Shown: one piece after another, positions 8,187-16,954 of the stretch | Position numbering within the stretch: the stretch's first letter is position 1 | Layout: every line of letters starts with the position of its first letter | From: Pirellulales bacterium | Lineage (GTDB): Bacteria; Planctomycetota; Planctomycetia; Pirellulales; JAICIG01 | Assembly (NCBI GenBank): GCA_025924495.1 | Contig: JAICIG010000006.1 | Location: 1 to 41,187 of the forward strand | Reading direction: 5' to 3' | Length of the DNA stretch: 41,187 bases | Notes under the pieces: model-generated | Database searches by the model: none | Told to the model about the DNA's origin: nothing | Seen by the model: the letters and a program-made list of their open reading frames with translations, nothing else | Made by a program: the position numbers and the translations under genes

Positions 8187-8750
8187 TCAAGCCGCGGCCC
8201 TGCGAGGACCGGTCAGTCCAACTCGCTCGGCTATCTGATCGCGAGTCAGCACGCTGAGCTCACAGGCGCCGTCCGCTGCGCGACGTTCTTCCAGGAAAAT
8301 CTGCGTCTGCGCGTGAAGGATGCGGGGAAAATAAAACCAGGCTCGGTCCAACGACGCGCGGTCTTGGTCGGCCGACACGACGACCAGATCAACCTCGCCA
8401 AGTTCATTTGCCGTGCGTGCAAGCGCGGCATACGGATCGCCCGGAACAAGTCGAACTCGCGCACCCGTGGTCTTTAACTGCCGATGAGCCGCCTTCAGAG
8501 AGAGCCCTGGTCCGTCGGTCTCCGAGCGAGACTCGAACAGGTCGATCCCCGTGTAAGAGATGGGCGCCTCGGCATCTTGATGGGAGGCAAGCTCTAGCAT
8601 GCGCAGCGTCCGCTGGCCGGAACCGATGCCAAGCTCCAAGATCTTTCGGATCCGATGCTTGCGCAAGAATCGATAGATGGCGCGATCGCTGGCAGGCCGC
8701 GACAGGTACGCGAAGTAGAACCTGCGACAATGGCGGACCAAAGGCAACAT
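8187..8750 (-). CDS. Class I SAM-dependent methyltransferase-like protein
   Basis: A 187-residue protein with a Rossmann-type methyltransferase core: motif I ILELGIGSGQRTLRML near residues 37-52, an acidic strand end YTGIDLFE near 66-73, VRLVPGDPYAAL near 98-109, and EVDLVVVSAD near 118-127. The N-terminal RFYFAYLSRPASDRAIYRFL helix is a plausible substrate-side cap. The length fits small O-methyltransferase-like enzymes, but there is no substrate-specific motif. It diverges from rfbB across 379 bp; the neighbouring nucleotide-sugar genes make a sugar or lipid substrate conceivable, though this is only inference. ATG 8750 is used; no clear ribosome-binding site is visible. Confidence 0.75.
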   Translation of the reverse strand: MLPLVRHCRRFYFAYLSRPASDRAIYRFLRKHRIRKILELGIGSGQRTLRMLELASHQDAEAPISYTGIDLFESRSETDGPGLSLKAAHRQLKTTGARVRLVPGDPYAALARTANELGEVDLVVVSADQDRASLDRAWFYFPRILHAQTQIFLEERRAADGACELSVLTRDQIAERVGLTGPRRAAA

Positions 8751-9129
8751 GGCGCTCCCCGGGCTGGCACGGAGTGGCTGGCGGCGAGTTAAAACGGTGC
8801 TTCTTATCTCAACTTCGGCAGGGCGCGGCGATCGAGTCTAATGGAAATAGCAATCCTAAGGGCAGAAGGCGGCGGATTCGCTCACCGCTCGGCGGCGGCA
8901 GCAGCATTGCCGCAATCAGCCGTCGAGCGCCAACAATCCGGGTAGTCGCTTAACGCGCCTCGCGGCCCGCTGCTGCGAAGCGCCAACTGATTCTTAATCA
9001 TTGTCTAACTTGGGTTTCCGGCTTACTGTCGGGGGCTGGCTCGAGGCCGTAATTGGATTATGATGCCTGCTGGCAAATCGTTGGCATCGCATTGCCAGCG
9101 GCGAACGCTTTTGAATACGCTGTCTTTCC
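8751..9129. other. 379-bp divergent intergenic region
   Basis: This separates the methyltransferase (minus) from rfbB (plus) and should contain promoters for both. A TATGAT hexamer at 9059-9064 is a possible -10 for rfbB, but no good -35 stands at the right distance. I see no gene, repeat or RNA. Confidence 0.45.
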
Positions 9130-10221
9130 ATGAAAACGATCTTGGTCACCGGAGGCGCCGGCTTTATTGGCAGTTGCTTTGTTCGGCAGTGGCTAAGCGA
9201 AGAACCAGACCAACTGGTGAACCTGGACAAGCTGACGTACGCAGGCAATCTCGATTCGCTGGCGCCGGTCGATGACAACCCGCGCCATGTTTTTGTCGAA
9301 GGAGACATTGGCGACCGGCAACTGGTGGCACGGCTGTTGGAGCAATACCAGCCCTGGGCGATTTTGAATTTCGCCGCAGAGTCACACGTCGATCGTTCCA
9401 TCGATGGTCCCGCCGATTTCGTCCGCACCAATGTGTTGGGCGTCTGCGAGTTGTTGGCTGCCGCGCGCGCTTACTGGAACCAATTGCCACAGCCCGATCG
9501 CACCGCATTTCGCTTTTTGCACGTCTCGACCGACGAGGTCTATGGGTCGCTCGGGGCGACGGGGGCGTTTACGGAGGAAACCCGCTACGCGCCTAATTCG
9601 CCGTATGCCGCCTCGAAGGCGGCCTCCGATCATTTCGTGCGGGCTTACTGCCATACCTACGGCCTGCCTACGTTGACGACCAATTGCTCAAACAACTACG
9701 GGCCTTACCAGTTCCCCGAGAAGTTGATTCCCCTGATGATTCTCAACGCGCTCGAAGGCAAGCCGTTGCCGGTGTACGGCGACGGCCAGCAGGTGCGCGA
9801 TTGGCTATTTGTCGAAGACCACTGCCGGGCAATTCGCGCGGTGTTGGCTCGAGGCAGGATAGGGGAGGTCTACAACATCGGCGGCGGCTGTGAGCAGGCG
9901 AATCTCGACGTCGTCAAGCGAATCTGCGCCCTGGTCGACGACCTGCGGCCCGGTTTGAGCCATACTCCATGCGAGAGTTTGATCTCTTACGTCACAGATC
10001 GCCCAGGGCATGACCGGCGTTACGCGATCGACGCATCCAAGATTCGCACTGAACTGGGGTGGAAGCCAACGCAAAGCTTTGCAACCGGCCTGGCTACTAC
10101 GGTGCGCTGGTATCTCGAGAATCCCGTTTGGGTCAACCGAGTCACCAGCGGAATCTACGCGAGAGAGAGGCTGGGGACTGCTGGCGCATCAAGCAATCGC
10201 TCGACAAAGAATCTGCTGTAG
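9130..10221 (+). CDS. rfbB: dTDP-glucose 4,6-dehydratase
   Basis: Converts dTDP-glucose to dTDP-4-keto-6-deoxyglucose, the second step of dTDP-rhamnose and related deoxysugar synthesis. An extended SDR of 363 residues. Evidence: NAD-binding TGGAGFIGS (7-15), [14 protein letters not shown], the active-site triplet Thr134-Asp135-Glu136 in [10 protein letters not shown], Tyr159 and Lys163 in YAASK, and [20 protein letters not shown]. The C-terminal ~20 residues (after RERLG) extend slightly beyond the usual end. It is followed by rfbA after 103 bp containing a long hairpin. rfbC and rfbD are not in this window. No strong Shine-Dalgarno precedes ATG 9130. Confidence 0.95.
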   Translation: MKTILVTGGAGFIGSCFVRQWLSEEPDQLVNLDKLTYAGNLDSLAPVDDNPRHVFVEGDIGDRQLVARLLEQYQPWAILNFAAESHVDRSIDGPADFVRTNVLGVCELLAAARAYWNQLPQPDRTAFRFLHVSTDEVYGSLGATGAFTEETRYAPNSPYAASKAASDHFVRAYCHTYGLPTLTTNCSNNYGPYQFPEKLIPLMILNALEGKPLPVYGDGQQVRDWLFVEDHCRAIRAVLARGRIGEVYNIGGGCEQANLDVVKRICALVDDLRPGLSHTPCESLISYVTDRPGHDRRYAIDASKIRTELGWKPTQSFATGLATTVRWYLENPVWVNRVTSGIYARERLGTAGASSNRSTKNLL

Positions 10222-10224
10222 TTC

Positions 10225-10321
10225 AAATTCGGAATGCGGAATGCGGAATTCTGCCAGAAGTAAAGCTCCTGGTTGACTTCAGCCTCTCGCTTCCGAATTC
10301 CACATTCCGAATTCCGAATTT
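10225..10321. repeat. Heptad-period inverted repeat between rfbB and rfbA
   Basis: Arms 10225-10251 and 10295-10321 pair over 27 positions with two mismatches around a 43-nt loop. Both arms are built of 7-nt units (GAATGCG on the left, CGAATTC/CGAATTT on the right). The right arm ends three bases before the rfbA ATG and occupies the place where a ribosome-binding site would be. Confidence 0.92.
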
Positions 10322-10324
10322 CCT

Positions 10325-11218
10325 ATGTCTCTCTACCACAAAGGCATCATCCTGGCCGGCGGATCGGGGACGCGGCTGTATCCAATCACGCGCGCCGTCA
10401 GCAAGCAATTGCTGCCGATCTACGACAAGCCGATGATTTATTACCCGCTGTCGACGTTAATGTTGGCCGGCATCCGCGACATCCTGCTGATTACGACGCC
10501 CGCCGACGTCGATAGCTTCGAGCGGTTGCTGGGCGATGGCAGTTGGTTAGGCATTTCGATTCGCTATGCTGTGCAGCCGCAACCGGGAGGTTTGGCTCAG
10601 GCCTTTCATATCGGCCGAGAATTCGTCGCCCAAGATCGAGTGTCATTGGTGCTGGGCGACAATCTGTTTTACGGCCAAGGTTTCCAGCGGATGCTCGCCA
10701 GGGCCGCCGAACTTTCGACCGGCGCCACTGTTTTTGCTTATCCGGTGAAAGACGCGCAACGCTACGGCGTGGTCGAACTTGATGCGCAAGGCAAGGCGGT
10801 TTCGCTTGAGGAGAAGCCCGCCAAGCCCAAGTCGTCGTTTGCGGTGACCGGCCTCTATTTTTATGACAACCAGGTGCTCGATATCGCCGCCAAACTAAAA
10901 CCCTCGGCACGCGGCGAATTGGAAATCACCGACGTCAACCTCGAATACCTGCGGCGCGGACAATTGAACGTAGAGGTCTTTAGCCGCGGCTTCGCCTGGC
11001 TCGATACAGGCACCCACGAATCGCTGCTGCAGGCTTCGAATTTCATCGAGACGATCGAGCTGCGGCAGGGCCTGAAAATCGCGTGTGTCGAGGAAGTCGC
11101 TTTCCTGAAAGGCTTTATTGACGCAGAACAGTTGGAAGCGCTCGCCAGACCGCTCAGAAACGGTTATGGCGATTATTTGCGAGGGTTGCTTGAGCGTCCC
11201 GGCATCATGGCCGGCTAG
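10325..11218 (+). CDS. rfbA: Glucose-1-phosphate thymidylyltransferase
   Basis: Makes dTDP-glucose from dTTP and glucose-1-phosphate, the step before RfbB. It is 297 residues, normal for RmlA. The nucleotide-binding [16 protein letters not shown] (7-22), [20 protein letters not shown] (27-46), [23 protein letters not shown]-type [20 protein letters not shown] and the [12 protein letters not shown] segment are all present. The order rfbB-rfbA is common for this pathway. The start codon follows the hairpin arm directly and I find no Shine-Dalgarno, so translation may depend on the hairpin state or on a leaderless or weak mode. Confidence 0.96.
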   Translation: MSLYHKGIILAGGSGTRLYPITRAVSKQLLPIYDKPMIYYPLSTLMLAGIRDILLITTPADVDSFERLLGDGSWLGISIRYAVQPQPGGLAQAFHIGREFVAQDRVSLVLGDNLFYGQGFQRMLARAAELSTGATVFAYPVKDAQRYGVVELDAQGKAVSLEEKPAKPKSSFAVTGLYFYDNQVLDIAAKLKPSARGELEITDVNLEYLRRGQLNVEVFSRGFAWLDTGTHESLLQASNFIETIELRQGLKIACVEEVAFLKGFIDAEQLEALARPLRNGYGDYLRGLLERPGIMAG

Positions 11219-11250
11219 ATCCTAGAATTTAGGCGGTGGGCCCCAGGATC

Positions 11251-11289
11251 AAACGGGGTGTCATCGGTTGGAGTGGATATGCCCCGTTT
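11251..11289. terminator. Inverted repeat downstream of rfbA, possible terminator
   Basis: AAACGGGG (11251-11258) and CCCCGTTT (11282-11289) are perfect complements separated by 23 nt, 33 bp after the rfbA stop. There is no immediate T-run; an eight-T run occurs about 40 bp further on. A terminator role is plausible but weakly supported. Confidence 0.3.
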
Positions 11290-11413
11290 ATTGGTCTCGG
11301 GGGCAAGCAGAGCCCTGATCCGCCGCTGATTTTTTTTGCCCTATTCTCAAGCCGATCGCGTCCGTTTGCCGATAGACCCGGCGATAGCCCCTAGCCCCGA
11401 GATCTCGGATTCC

Positions 11414-11686
11414 ATGACGAGATTACTTGGAATCATGCTGTTGATTGCCGTGGCTGACGTGGTCCATGCGGCCTCATCCGGGCCGCAGAGCACCGCGTCC
11501 AAGCAGTATGCCACCATCCGGCCTACTCACCGCCTGACCAACGAAGACACCCGAACTTCGCGCAAAACGAAGCAGGTTCCCGGCGTTCCGCAACGGAAGT
11601 CGGGGAACATCTCACCGCTGCGTCGCGAACTCCCGCAAGCCGTCGTTTTGCCGCCTAAGACGAGGCGCCGCGCCATCGGCTGGTAA
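11414..11686 (+). CDS. Small putative secreted basic protein
   Basis: An unrecognised 90-residue reading from ATG 11414. The first ~20 residues (MTRLLGIMLLIAVADVVHAA) look like a signal peptide with an AxA-type site. The rest is basic and Pro/Thr/Arg-rich (HRLTNEDTRTSRKTKQVPG, ending PPKTRRRAIGW), with no cysteine and no domain. There is no obvious ribosome-binding site. The signal peptide is the only argument for a real gene. It sits alone between rfbA and the fabH-like gene on the same strand. Confidence 0.4.
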   Translation: MTRLLGIMLLIAVADVVHAASSGPQSTASKQYATIRPTHRLTNEDTRTSRKTKQVPGVPQRKSGNISPLRRELPQAVVLPPKTRRRAIGW

Positions 11687-11917
11687 GGCCGGCCGAAAAG
11701 CGATCGACTGCATCGGTATGGGACATTCCGCTCCACCCATGCGGGCGGAAAGGTCTGGGTAATCGATTGCGATTGACCTCTTCCAACTGCTCCGGTGGCG
11801 GCCGTCCGCCTTGGCCCCGCGGCAAGCAGCGATTGACCGCATTCGTCGGGCTATGGTAGCTTCAACACTTTGCCTCTACGCACTTTGCGCCAAGGTATCC
11901 GAGCGGAGGAACAGACG

Positions 11918-12937
11918 GTGAAGTACGCGGCCATCGGCCCTGTTGCGGTGCATTTGCCGGCGGCCATCGAGACGAACGAAGATTTGCAGGCCCAGTTTCC
12001 CAAGTGGGACCTGCCGCTGATTGCCGAAAAGACGGGCATTCAGGCTCGTCACATTGCTCGTGCAGACGAATGCGCCTCGGACTTGGCGGTGGCCGCGGCT
12101 GAAAAGCTGTTTGCCGAACACCAAATCGACCGTGCATCCATCGATTTCTTGTTGCTTTGCACCCAAACGCCCGACTATCCGCTGCCCACCACGGCCTGCC
12201 TGTTGCAAGAACGCCTGCACTTGCCCACGACGATTGGCGCGCTCGATTTCAACCTGGGCTGCTCGGGTTTTGTCTATGGACTTTCTCTGGCGGAAGGCCT
12301 GATCCGCGCGGGGGCCGCGCGGCGCGTACTGCTAATTACCGCCGAAACGTATTCCAAATACATTCATCCGGAAGATCGCTCGCTACGGACGATTTTCGGC
12401 GACGCTGCAGCAGCGACTTTGGTTGAAGCAGCCGACGCGCCATCGCTAGGAGCGTTTGAATTCGGCACCGACGGCAGCGCCGCCAATACGTTACTTGTCT
12501 GCGAGGGCGGAGCGCGTCGCACGGAACACGCCATTCAACCGAGTAAGCGTCGCCGCTGGGCGAGTCCCCTCTACATGGATGGGCCGGCGCTTGTGGAACT
12601 CACGCTCGATCGCATCCCGCCCATGGTCGAGCGTCTGCTCGCCAAGGCGGAGATTTCGCCTGCCGAGGTGAATCATTACTTGATGCATCAAGCCACGGAA
12701 TTGATGCTTCGCCGATTGCGAGATCGTCTCGGCGTCGACAGCCAAAAACTGCCGCTGGCAATGCAGAATTGCGGAAATACCGTCTCATCCACTCTGCCGA
12801 TCATCATTCACGATCTGAGAGCAGCAGGCCGCCTGAAGCCGGGCCACCGTTCGCTGCTGGTCGGATATGGCGTCGGCTTCTCGTGGGCCGGATGTCTCTG
12901 GACCGAAACCTGGGACGCTCGACAATACCAGCGGTAA
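11918..12937 (+). CDS. 3-oxoacyl-ACP synthase III-like ketosynthase (FabH family)
   Basis: A 339-residue thiolase-fold enzyme. FabH proteins condense an acyl-CoA with malonyl-ACP to start fatty-acid chains; relatives do so in secondary metabolism. The catalytic triad is present: Cys115 in DFNLGCSGFVYG, His257 in YLMHQATELM (HQAN in typical FabH, here HQAT), and Asn287 in NCGNTVSS. Also seen are FGDAAAATLVE and a C-terminal LVGYGVGFSWAG. The start is GTG 11918, chosen because GGAGG sits eight bases upstream; a longer reading from 11870 adds nothing conserved. It is convergent with the peptidase gene. It could be the housekeeping FabH or a specialised paralogue; no acyl-carrier gene is adjacent. 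Confidence 0.9.
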   Translation: MKYAAIGPVAVHLPAAIETNEDLQAQFPKWDLPLIAEKTGIQARHIARADECASDLAVAAAEKLFAEHQIDRASIDFLLLCTQTPDYPLPTTACLLQERLHLPTTIGALDFNLGCSGFVYGLSLAEGLIRAGAARRVLLITAETYSKYIHPEDRSLRTIFGDAAAATLVEAADAPSLGAFEFGTDGSAANTLLVCEGGARRTEHAIQPSKRRRWASPLYMDGPALVELTLDRIPPMVERLLAKAEISPAEVNHYLMHQATELMLRRLRDRLGVDSQKLPLAMQNCGNTVSSTLPIIIHDLRAAGRLKPGHRSLLVGYGVGFSWAGCLWTETWDARQYQR

Positions 12938-12971
12938 CCGCCGTGAGCCAGCGATTGAAATTGCTGCGGCT

Positions 12972-14081
12972 TTATAGCTCTAAAGGGAAATCGCTGAGCA
13001 GTACAACGCCTGACTCAGTCACGAGATAATCGTTTTCCAAGCGGATGCCGGCCCGCATTTCGGGCGTGTAGAGCCCCGGCTCTGCAGTGAACACGTCCCC
13101 TTCCTCGAAGACGTCGTCCCATTCTAGGCTGGGATTCAAGTGGGGCGCCTCGTGCGGGAACAAACCGATGCCGTGTCCTAAATGATGATCGAAGTTGCCT
13201 GGCAAGAGTTGATCCAAATGCGCTTGGACGATGCTGTAGAGTTGGCGGCAACTCACGCCCGGCTTGACGGTCCGTTCGATCAGCGGAAACACTTCGGCTA
13301 ACCGCTCCCACGCCGCCTGCTGCACGTCGGTTGGCCGACCGTTGACCGCGATCGTGCGGCAATTGTCGGCGAAGTAACCGCGAAATGCGGGCCCCAGATC
13401 GAGAATGTAAAGTTCTCCGTCTTGCGCCTTGCGATCCCGGGGCGGCCCTCCCTTTTCGCCGCAGGCATAATCGTTGCCGGTTCCGGTCAGCATTTCGCCG
13501 AACTCGCGGACTGCGGCGGCCTGCAGTTGGTTGAAAACTTCCAGCTCGTTGATGCCCGGCTCAATGATTTCTCGCGCTTTGGCGTACATCGCACCCGTGC
13601 CGGCGATCGCCTTTTTGATGCGGGCCAGTTCATCCGGGTGTTTGTAGCGCCGCAGTCGATATAACTCTGGTTCGATGTTAATCAGTTCGGCTTGCAAGGC
13701 GCTGGCAAGAAAAGAGCCGCAGGCCGAATACTCGACGCCCACGCGGCGCGGCTGCGGCCGGCCGTCGAGATATTTGACGAGCGCTTCGGAACACGCTTGC
13801 CGCTGATCGTTGCGCAGCGTGGAACAGCGACGCGCATCATACAGCGCCACATCGTCCGCCGCCGTCACGGGTTCTTCCTGAGGAGCGATCAGGGCGGCGC
13901 GGCCGTCGATCGCCAACAGCGCCGCCGCATCCAGCAGCCACGGAAAGCGGGGCCCCATCAGCCATTGCACATGCTCCGGCTTTTGCACAATCGCCAGGTC
14001 GATATTTTCCCTGCGCATGTGCTCCAGCAGCCGATGTTGCCGGGCTCGGCAATGTTCGATGTTGATATCCAATTCGTGCAT
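12972..14081 (-). CDS. M24 metallopeptidase (Xaa-Pro aminopeptidase/prolidase-like)
   Basis: A 369-residue cytoplasmic enzyme of the pita-bread fold that removes N-terminal residues before proline or cleaves X-Pro dipeptides. The N-terminal creatinase-like domain covers ~1-150 and the catalytic domain ~150-369. All five metal ligands are visible: Asp228 (YILDLGP), Asp239 (YFADNCRT), His303 (HHLGHGIGLFPHE), Glu334 (FTAEPGLYTPE) and Glu349 (GIRLENDYLV). It should therefore be active. The start at ATG 14081 has GGGAG upstream; a reading from 14183 is not supported. It diverges from the first DUF1549 gene. Confidence 0.9.
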   Translation of the reverse strand: MHELDINIEHCRARQHRLLEHMRRENIDLAIVQKPEHVQWLMGPRFPWLLDAAALLAIDGRAALIAPQEEPVTAADDVALYDARRCSTLRNDQRQACSEALVKYLDGRPQPRRVGVEYSACGSFLASALQAELINIEPELYRLRRYKHPDELARIKKAIAGTGAMYAKAREIIEPGINELEVFNQLQAAAVREFGEMLTGTGNDYACGEKGGPPRDRKAQDGELYILDLGPAFRGYFADNCRTIAVNGRPTDVQQAAWERLAEVFPLIERTVKPGVSCRQLYSIVQAHLDQLLPGNFDHHLGHGIGLFPHEAPHLNPSLEWDDVFEEGDVFTAEPGLYTPEMRAGIRLENDYLVTESGVVLLSDFPLEL

Positions 14082-14150
14082 GGACGCTCCCAATAAGTGA
14101 CGGCGGCTGCGGCGATCGCTGCAACGTTTCGTGGTATCGTAACAAGCGAT

Positions 14151-14174
14151 GTCGGGGGTCGATAGTCGGGGGTC
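14151..14174. repeat. Heptad-period direct repeat in a divergent promoter region
   Basis: GTCGGGG GTCGATA GTCGGGG GTC reads with an exact 7-nt period and a repeated 10-mer GTCGGGGGTC 14 bp apart. It lies between the M24 gene (start 14081, minus) and the DUF1549 gene (start 14363, plus). It is short, so chance cannot be excluded. Confidence 0.55.
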
Positions 14175-14362
14175 TGCTCCCATCAGCCGTCGGCTAACTT
14201 AGATGTCCGACGCTCCTGGCGGCCGCCTTTTTCTTGCGGCTTCCCGCCCGATCTCTTAAGATCAATATTCGCCGATCCGATTGCCTTGAGCCCGTCGACT
14301 CACCGTGCGTCGATATCGGTCCTGCCGTTCAAGCCGCCCTGTTTCCGCCGAGAGTCGTGTCG

Positions 14363-16861
14363 ATGAGGAGCTTCTTGCTCGCATGCCTGCTGTGTCTCGC
14401 GGCAAGCTTCCGCCCCGCCGACGGCGCCGAGTCGGTTGATTACCGCAAAGACATTCAGCCGATCCTCGCCAAACATTGTTACGAGTGCCACGGCCCGGAC
14501 GTGCAGAAGTCGGGGTTGCGGCTCGATACCGTCGCGGCTGCCATGGAAGGGGGCTACAACGGCGCGGCCATTGTGGCCGGCAAGAGCGGCGAAAGCCTGT
14601 TGATTGCAGCGGTGACAGGAGTTGGCGACATTCAAAAGATGCCGCCGGAACGGCCGCCGCTTTCCTCGGCAGAAATCGAACTTCTCAAGACCTGGATCAA
14701 TCAAGGCGCGCAACGCCCGACCGATGATGCGCCGGCCCCGGCGAAGGCGGGGGCCCAAAAACACTGGGCCTTTCAACCGCTCTCCCGGACGGCGATCCCC
14801 GCTGTTTCCTCGCCGGAGTGGGTCCGCAATCCAATCGATGCCTTCATTCTCGCTCGGCTCGACGCGGCTGGCTTACATCCCTCGCCGGAAGCAGATCGGG
14901 TAACGCTCATCCGTCGCGTGTCGCTCGATCTGACCGGGCTACCTCCCTCGCCCGCCGAAATTGAGCAATTCCTGGCCAACGCAAACAGCGATGCCTACGA
15001 CCAAATCGTTGATCGGCTGTTAGCGTCGCCGCACTACGGGGAGCGGTGGGCCCGGCATTGGCTCGATCAAGCGCGCTACGCCGATTCCAACGGCTACACG
15101 ATCGACGGCGGCCGCTCGATCTGGAAGTATCGCGACTGGGTGATCGACGCCATCAACCGCGACCTGCCATTCAATCAATTCACGGTCGAACAGATCGCCG
15201 GCGACATGTTGCCCGGCGCCACGATCGAGCAACAGATCGCCACCGGTTTTCATCGCAACACGCTGCGGAACGAGGAAGGGGGCACCGATCCTGAGCAATT
15301 CCGCATCGAAAGCGTCGTCGATCGCGTCAACACCACCGGCTCGGTCTTCCTCGGCCTGACGCTAGGTTGCGCTCGCTGCCACGATCATAAATACGACCCG
15401 ATCTCGCAGCGCGAGTTTTATCAGTTCTTTGCGCTCTTGAATAACGCCGACGAACCGACGCTGGCGGTGCCAACCCAGCAACAGGCCAAAGAGCAGCCGG
15501 CGCTATTGGCCGAGATCGCCCAGATCGAAAAGCGGCTGATGGACGTCGATGCCAATCTCGGCGTGCGGCAAGTGGAATGGGAGCGCAAGCTGGTCGCCGA
15601 TCCGGCGTCGCAAGACGTTTCCGACGCCGTAAAACAAGCCGTGGCGGTTCCGGCCGAGCAACGCAATGAAGAGCAGAAGAAACTGCTGTTCGAAGAATTC
15701 AAGAAAATCGATCCAGAGCGCGTGGCCATCGCCGCTCAGCATGCCGATTTCAAGGAGCGCCAAAAACAGCTCGCGGCGTCAATTACGACGTCACTGGTGA
15801 TGAACGAACGCGCGAAGCCCCGCGAGACATTCATTCATATTCGCGGCGACTTCCTTAGGCCAGGCACGCGCGTCAAGGCTGCCGTGCCCGCAGTGCTCCC
15901 TCCTTTAAAGCCGCCGGGCGCCGAGGCCAACCGGCTCGATTTGGCGCGCTGGCTGGTCGAGCCGGAAAACCCGCTCACGCCGCGGGTCGTCGGCAACCGC
16001 GTCTGGCTGCAGTACTTCGGCCAAGGCCTCGTCGACACGGAGAATGACTTCGGCACGCAAGGCAGCCCGCCGACGCATCCCGAATTGCTTGATTGGCTCG
16101 CGGGCCAACTGCTCGAGCGTGGTTGGAGCATGAAGGCCTTGCATCGGCTGATCGTAACTTCAGCCACGTATCGCCAGTCGTCGGCGTTTCGCCCCGATCT
16201 GGCAGAACGCGACCCGAACAACAAGCTGTTGGCGCGACAGGCGCGCTTGCGGCTGGACGCCGAATTGATTCGCGACGCGGCGCTGGCTTCTGGCGGGCTA
16301 CTCTCGCATGAAATCGGCGGTCCGGGCGTTTACCCGCCCCAACCGGAAGGCATCTATCGTTTCACGCAGCAAGTGAAATATTGGCAAGAGAGCAAGGGGG
16401 GCGACCGGTACCGCCGCGGCATGTACACTTATTTCTGGCGATCGAGTCCTTATCCCTTCTTGATGACCTTCGACGCGCCCGACGCGAACACCGCGTGCAC
16501 GCGTCGACCGCGCTCCAATACGCCGTTGCAGGCGCTCACGCTGGCCAACGACCGCGTGTTCCTGGAAGCGGCTCAGGGCTTGGCGTGCCGCCTATTGAAA
16601 GAAGCGCCCTCGGCCGCCGACCCGGAACGTTTGCGATTTGCTTTCCGGCTCTGTTTCGCTCGCGAGCCGTCGCCGGTCGAGAGCGAACGGCTTGCTCAGT
16701 TGCTTGCTAGCCAGCGGAAAACGTTCGCGGCGGCCGAAGAAGACGCGAAGAAAGTAGCGCCTGCCAATCGTCCGGCAGAATTGGCGCTGGTCGATGCCGC
16801 CGCTTGGACGGCAGTTGCACGCGTGCTCTTGAATCTGGATGAGTTCGTCACGCGCGAGTGA
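14363..16861 (+). CDS. PSCyt1-DUF1549-DUF1553 secreted heme-type protein
   Basis: An 832-residue exported protein of a family expanded in planctomycetes. Signal peptide ~1-22 ([21 protein letters not shown]), then a cytochrome-like PSCyt1 domain with CYECH at 39-43 and the [13 protein letters not shown] segment, DUF1549 from about 145 to 360 with [19 protein letters not shown] and a second CxxCH (CARCH, 336-340, in [11 protein letters not shown]), and DUF1553 from about 525 to 800 ([40 protein letters not shown]). A variable helical, Gln/Glu/Lys-rich linker lies around 370-500. It is followed by a DUF1501 gene after 93 bp, the usual pairing. Function is unknown; heme attachment is predicted from the motif. 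Start ATG 14363 matches the signal peptide. Confidence 0.9.
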   Translation: MRSFLLACLLCLAASFRPADGAESVDYRKDIQPILAKHCYECHGPDVQKSGLRLDTVAAAMEGGYNGAAIVAGKSGESLLIAAVTGVGDIQKMPPERPPLSSAEIELLKTWINQGAQRPTDDAPAPAKAGAQKHWAFQPLSRTAIPAVSSPEWVRNPIDAFILARLDAAGLHPSPEADRVTLIRRVSLDLTGLPPSPAEIEQFLANANSDAYDQIVDRLLASPHYGERWARHWLDQARYADSNGYTIDGGRSIWKYRDWVIDAINRDLPFNQFTVEQIAGDMLPGATIEQQIATGFHRNTLRNEEGGTDPEQFRIESVVDRVNTTGSVFLGLTLGCARCHDHKYDPISQREFYQFFALLNNADEPTLAVPTQQQAKEQPALLAEIAQIEKRLMDVDANLGVRQVEWERKLVADPASQDVSDAVKQAVAVPAEQRNEEQKKLLFEEFKKIDPERVAIAAQHADFKERQKQLAASITTSLVMNERAKPRETFIHIRGDFLRPGTRVKAAVPAVLPPLKPPGAEANRLDLARWLVEPENPLTPRVVGNRVWLQYFGQGLVDTENDFGTQGSPPTHPELLDWLAGQLLERGWSMKALHRLIVTSATYRQSSAFRPDLAERDPNNKLLARQARLRLDAELIRDAALASGGLLSHEIGGPGVYPPQPEGIYRFTQQVKYWQESKGGDRYRRGMYTYFWRSSPYPFLMTFDAPDANTACTRRPRSNTPLQALTLANDRVFLEAAQGLACRLLKEAPSAADPERLRFAFRLCFAREPSPVESERLAQLLASQRKTFAAAEEDAKKVAPANRPAELALVDAAAWTAVARVLLNLDEFVTRE

Positions 16862-16873
16862 GTCTACAAGAAT

Positions 16874-16907
16874 GTTTGCTTGGCGCCGGCTCAAGCCGGC
16901 GGCAAAC
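16874..16907. repeat. Palindrome between the DUF1549 and DUF1501 genes
   Basis: A perfect GCCGGCT-CA-AGCCGGC core is extended by interrupted pairing out to GTTTGC and GCAAAC. It begins 13 bp after the upstream stop and lies 48 bp before the next start. It could stabilise or partially terminate the transcript and so set the ratio of the two proteins, or be a dispersed palindrome. Confidence 0.75.
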
Positions 16908-16954
16908 AAGGCAATGCAATATCGCCACCGCAGCTTCCGCCCGAGACTTTAGCG

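Noticed and set aside
7600..8477. Overlapping plus-strand frames of ~200 codons between kinase and methyltransferase
   Set aside because: Arg/Pro-rich, run over the 25-bp tandem duplication and into the methyltransferase on the other strand; no start signal or domain.
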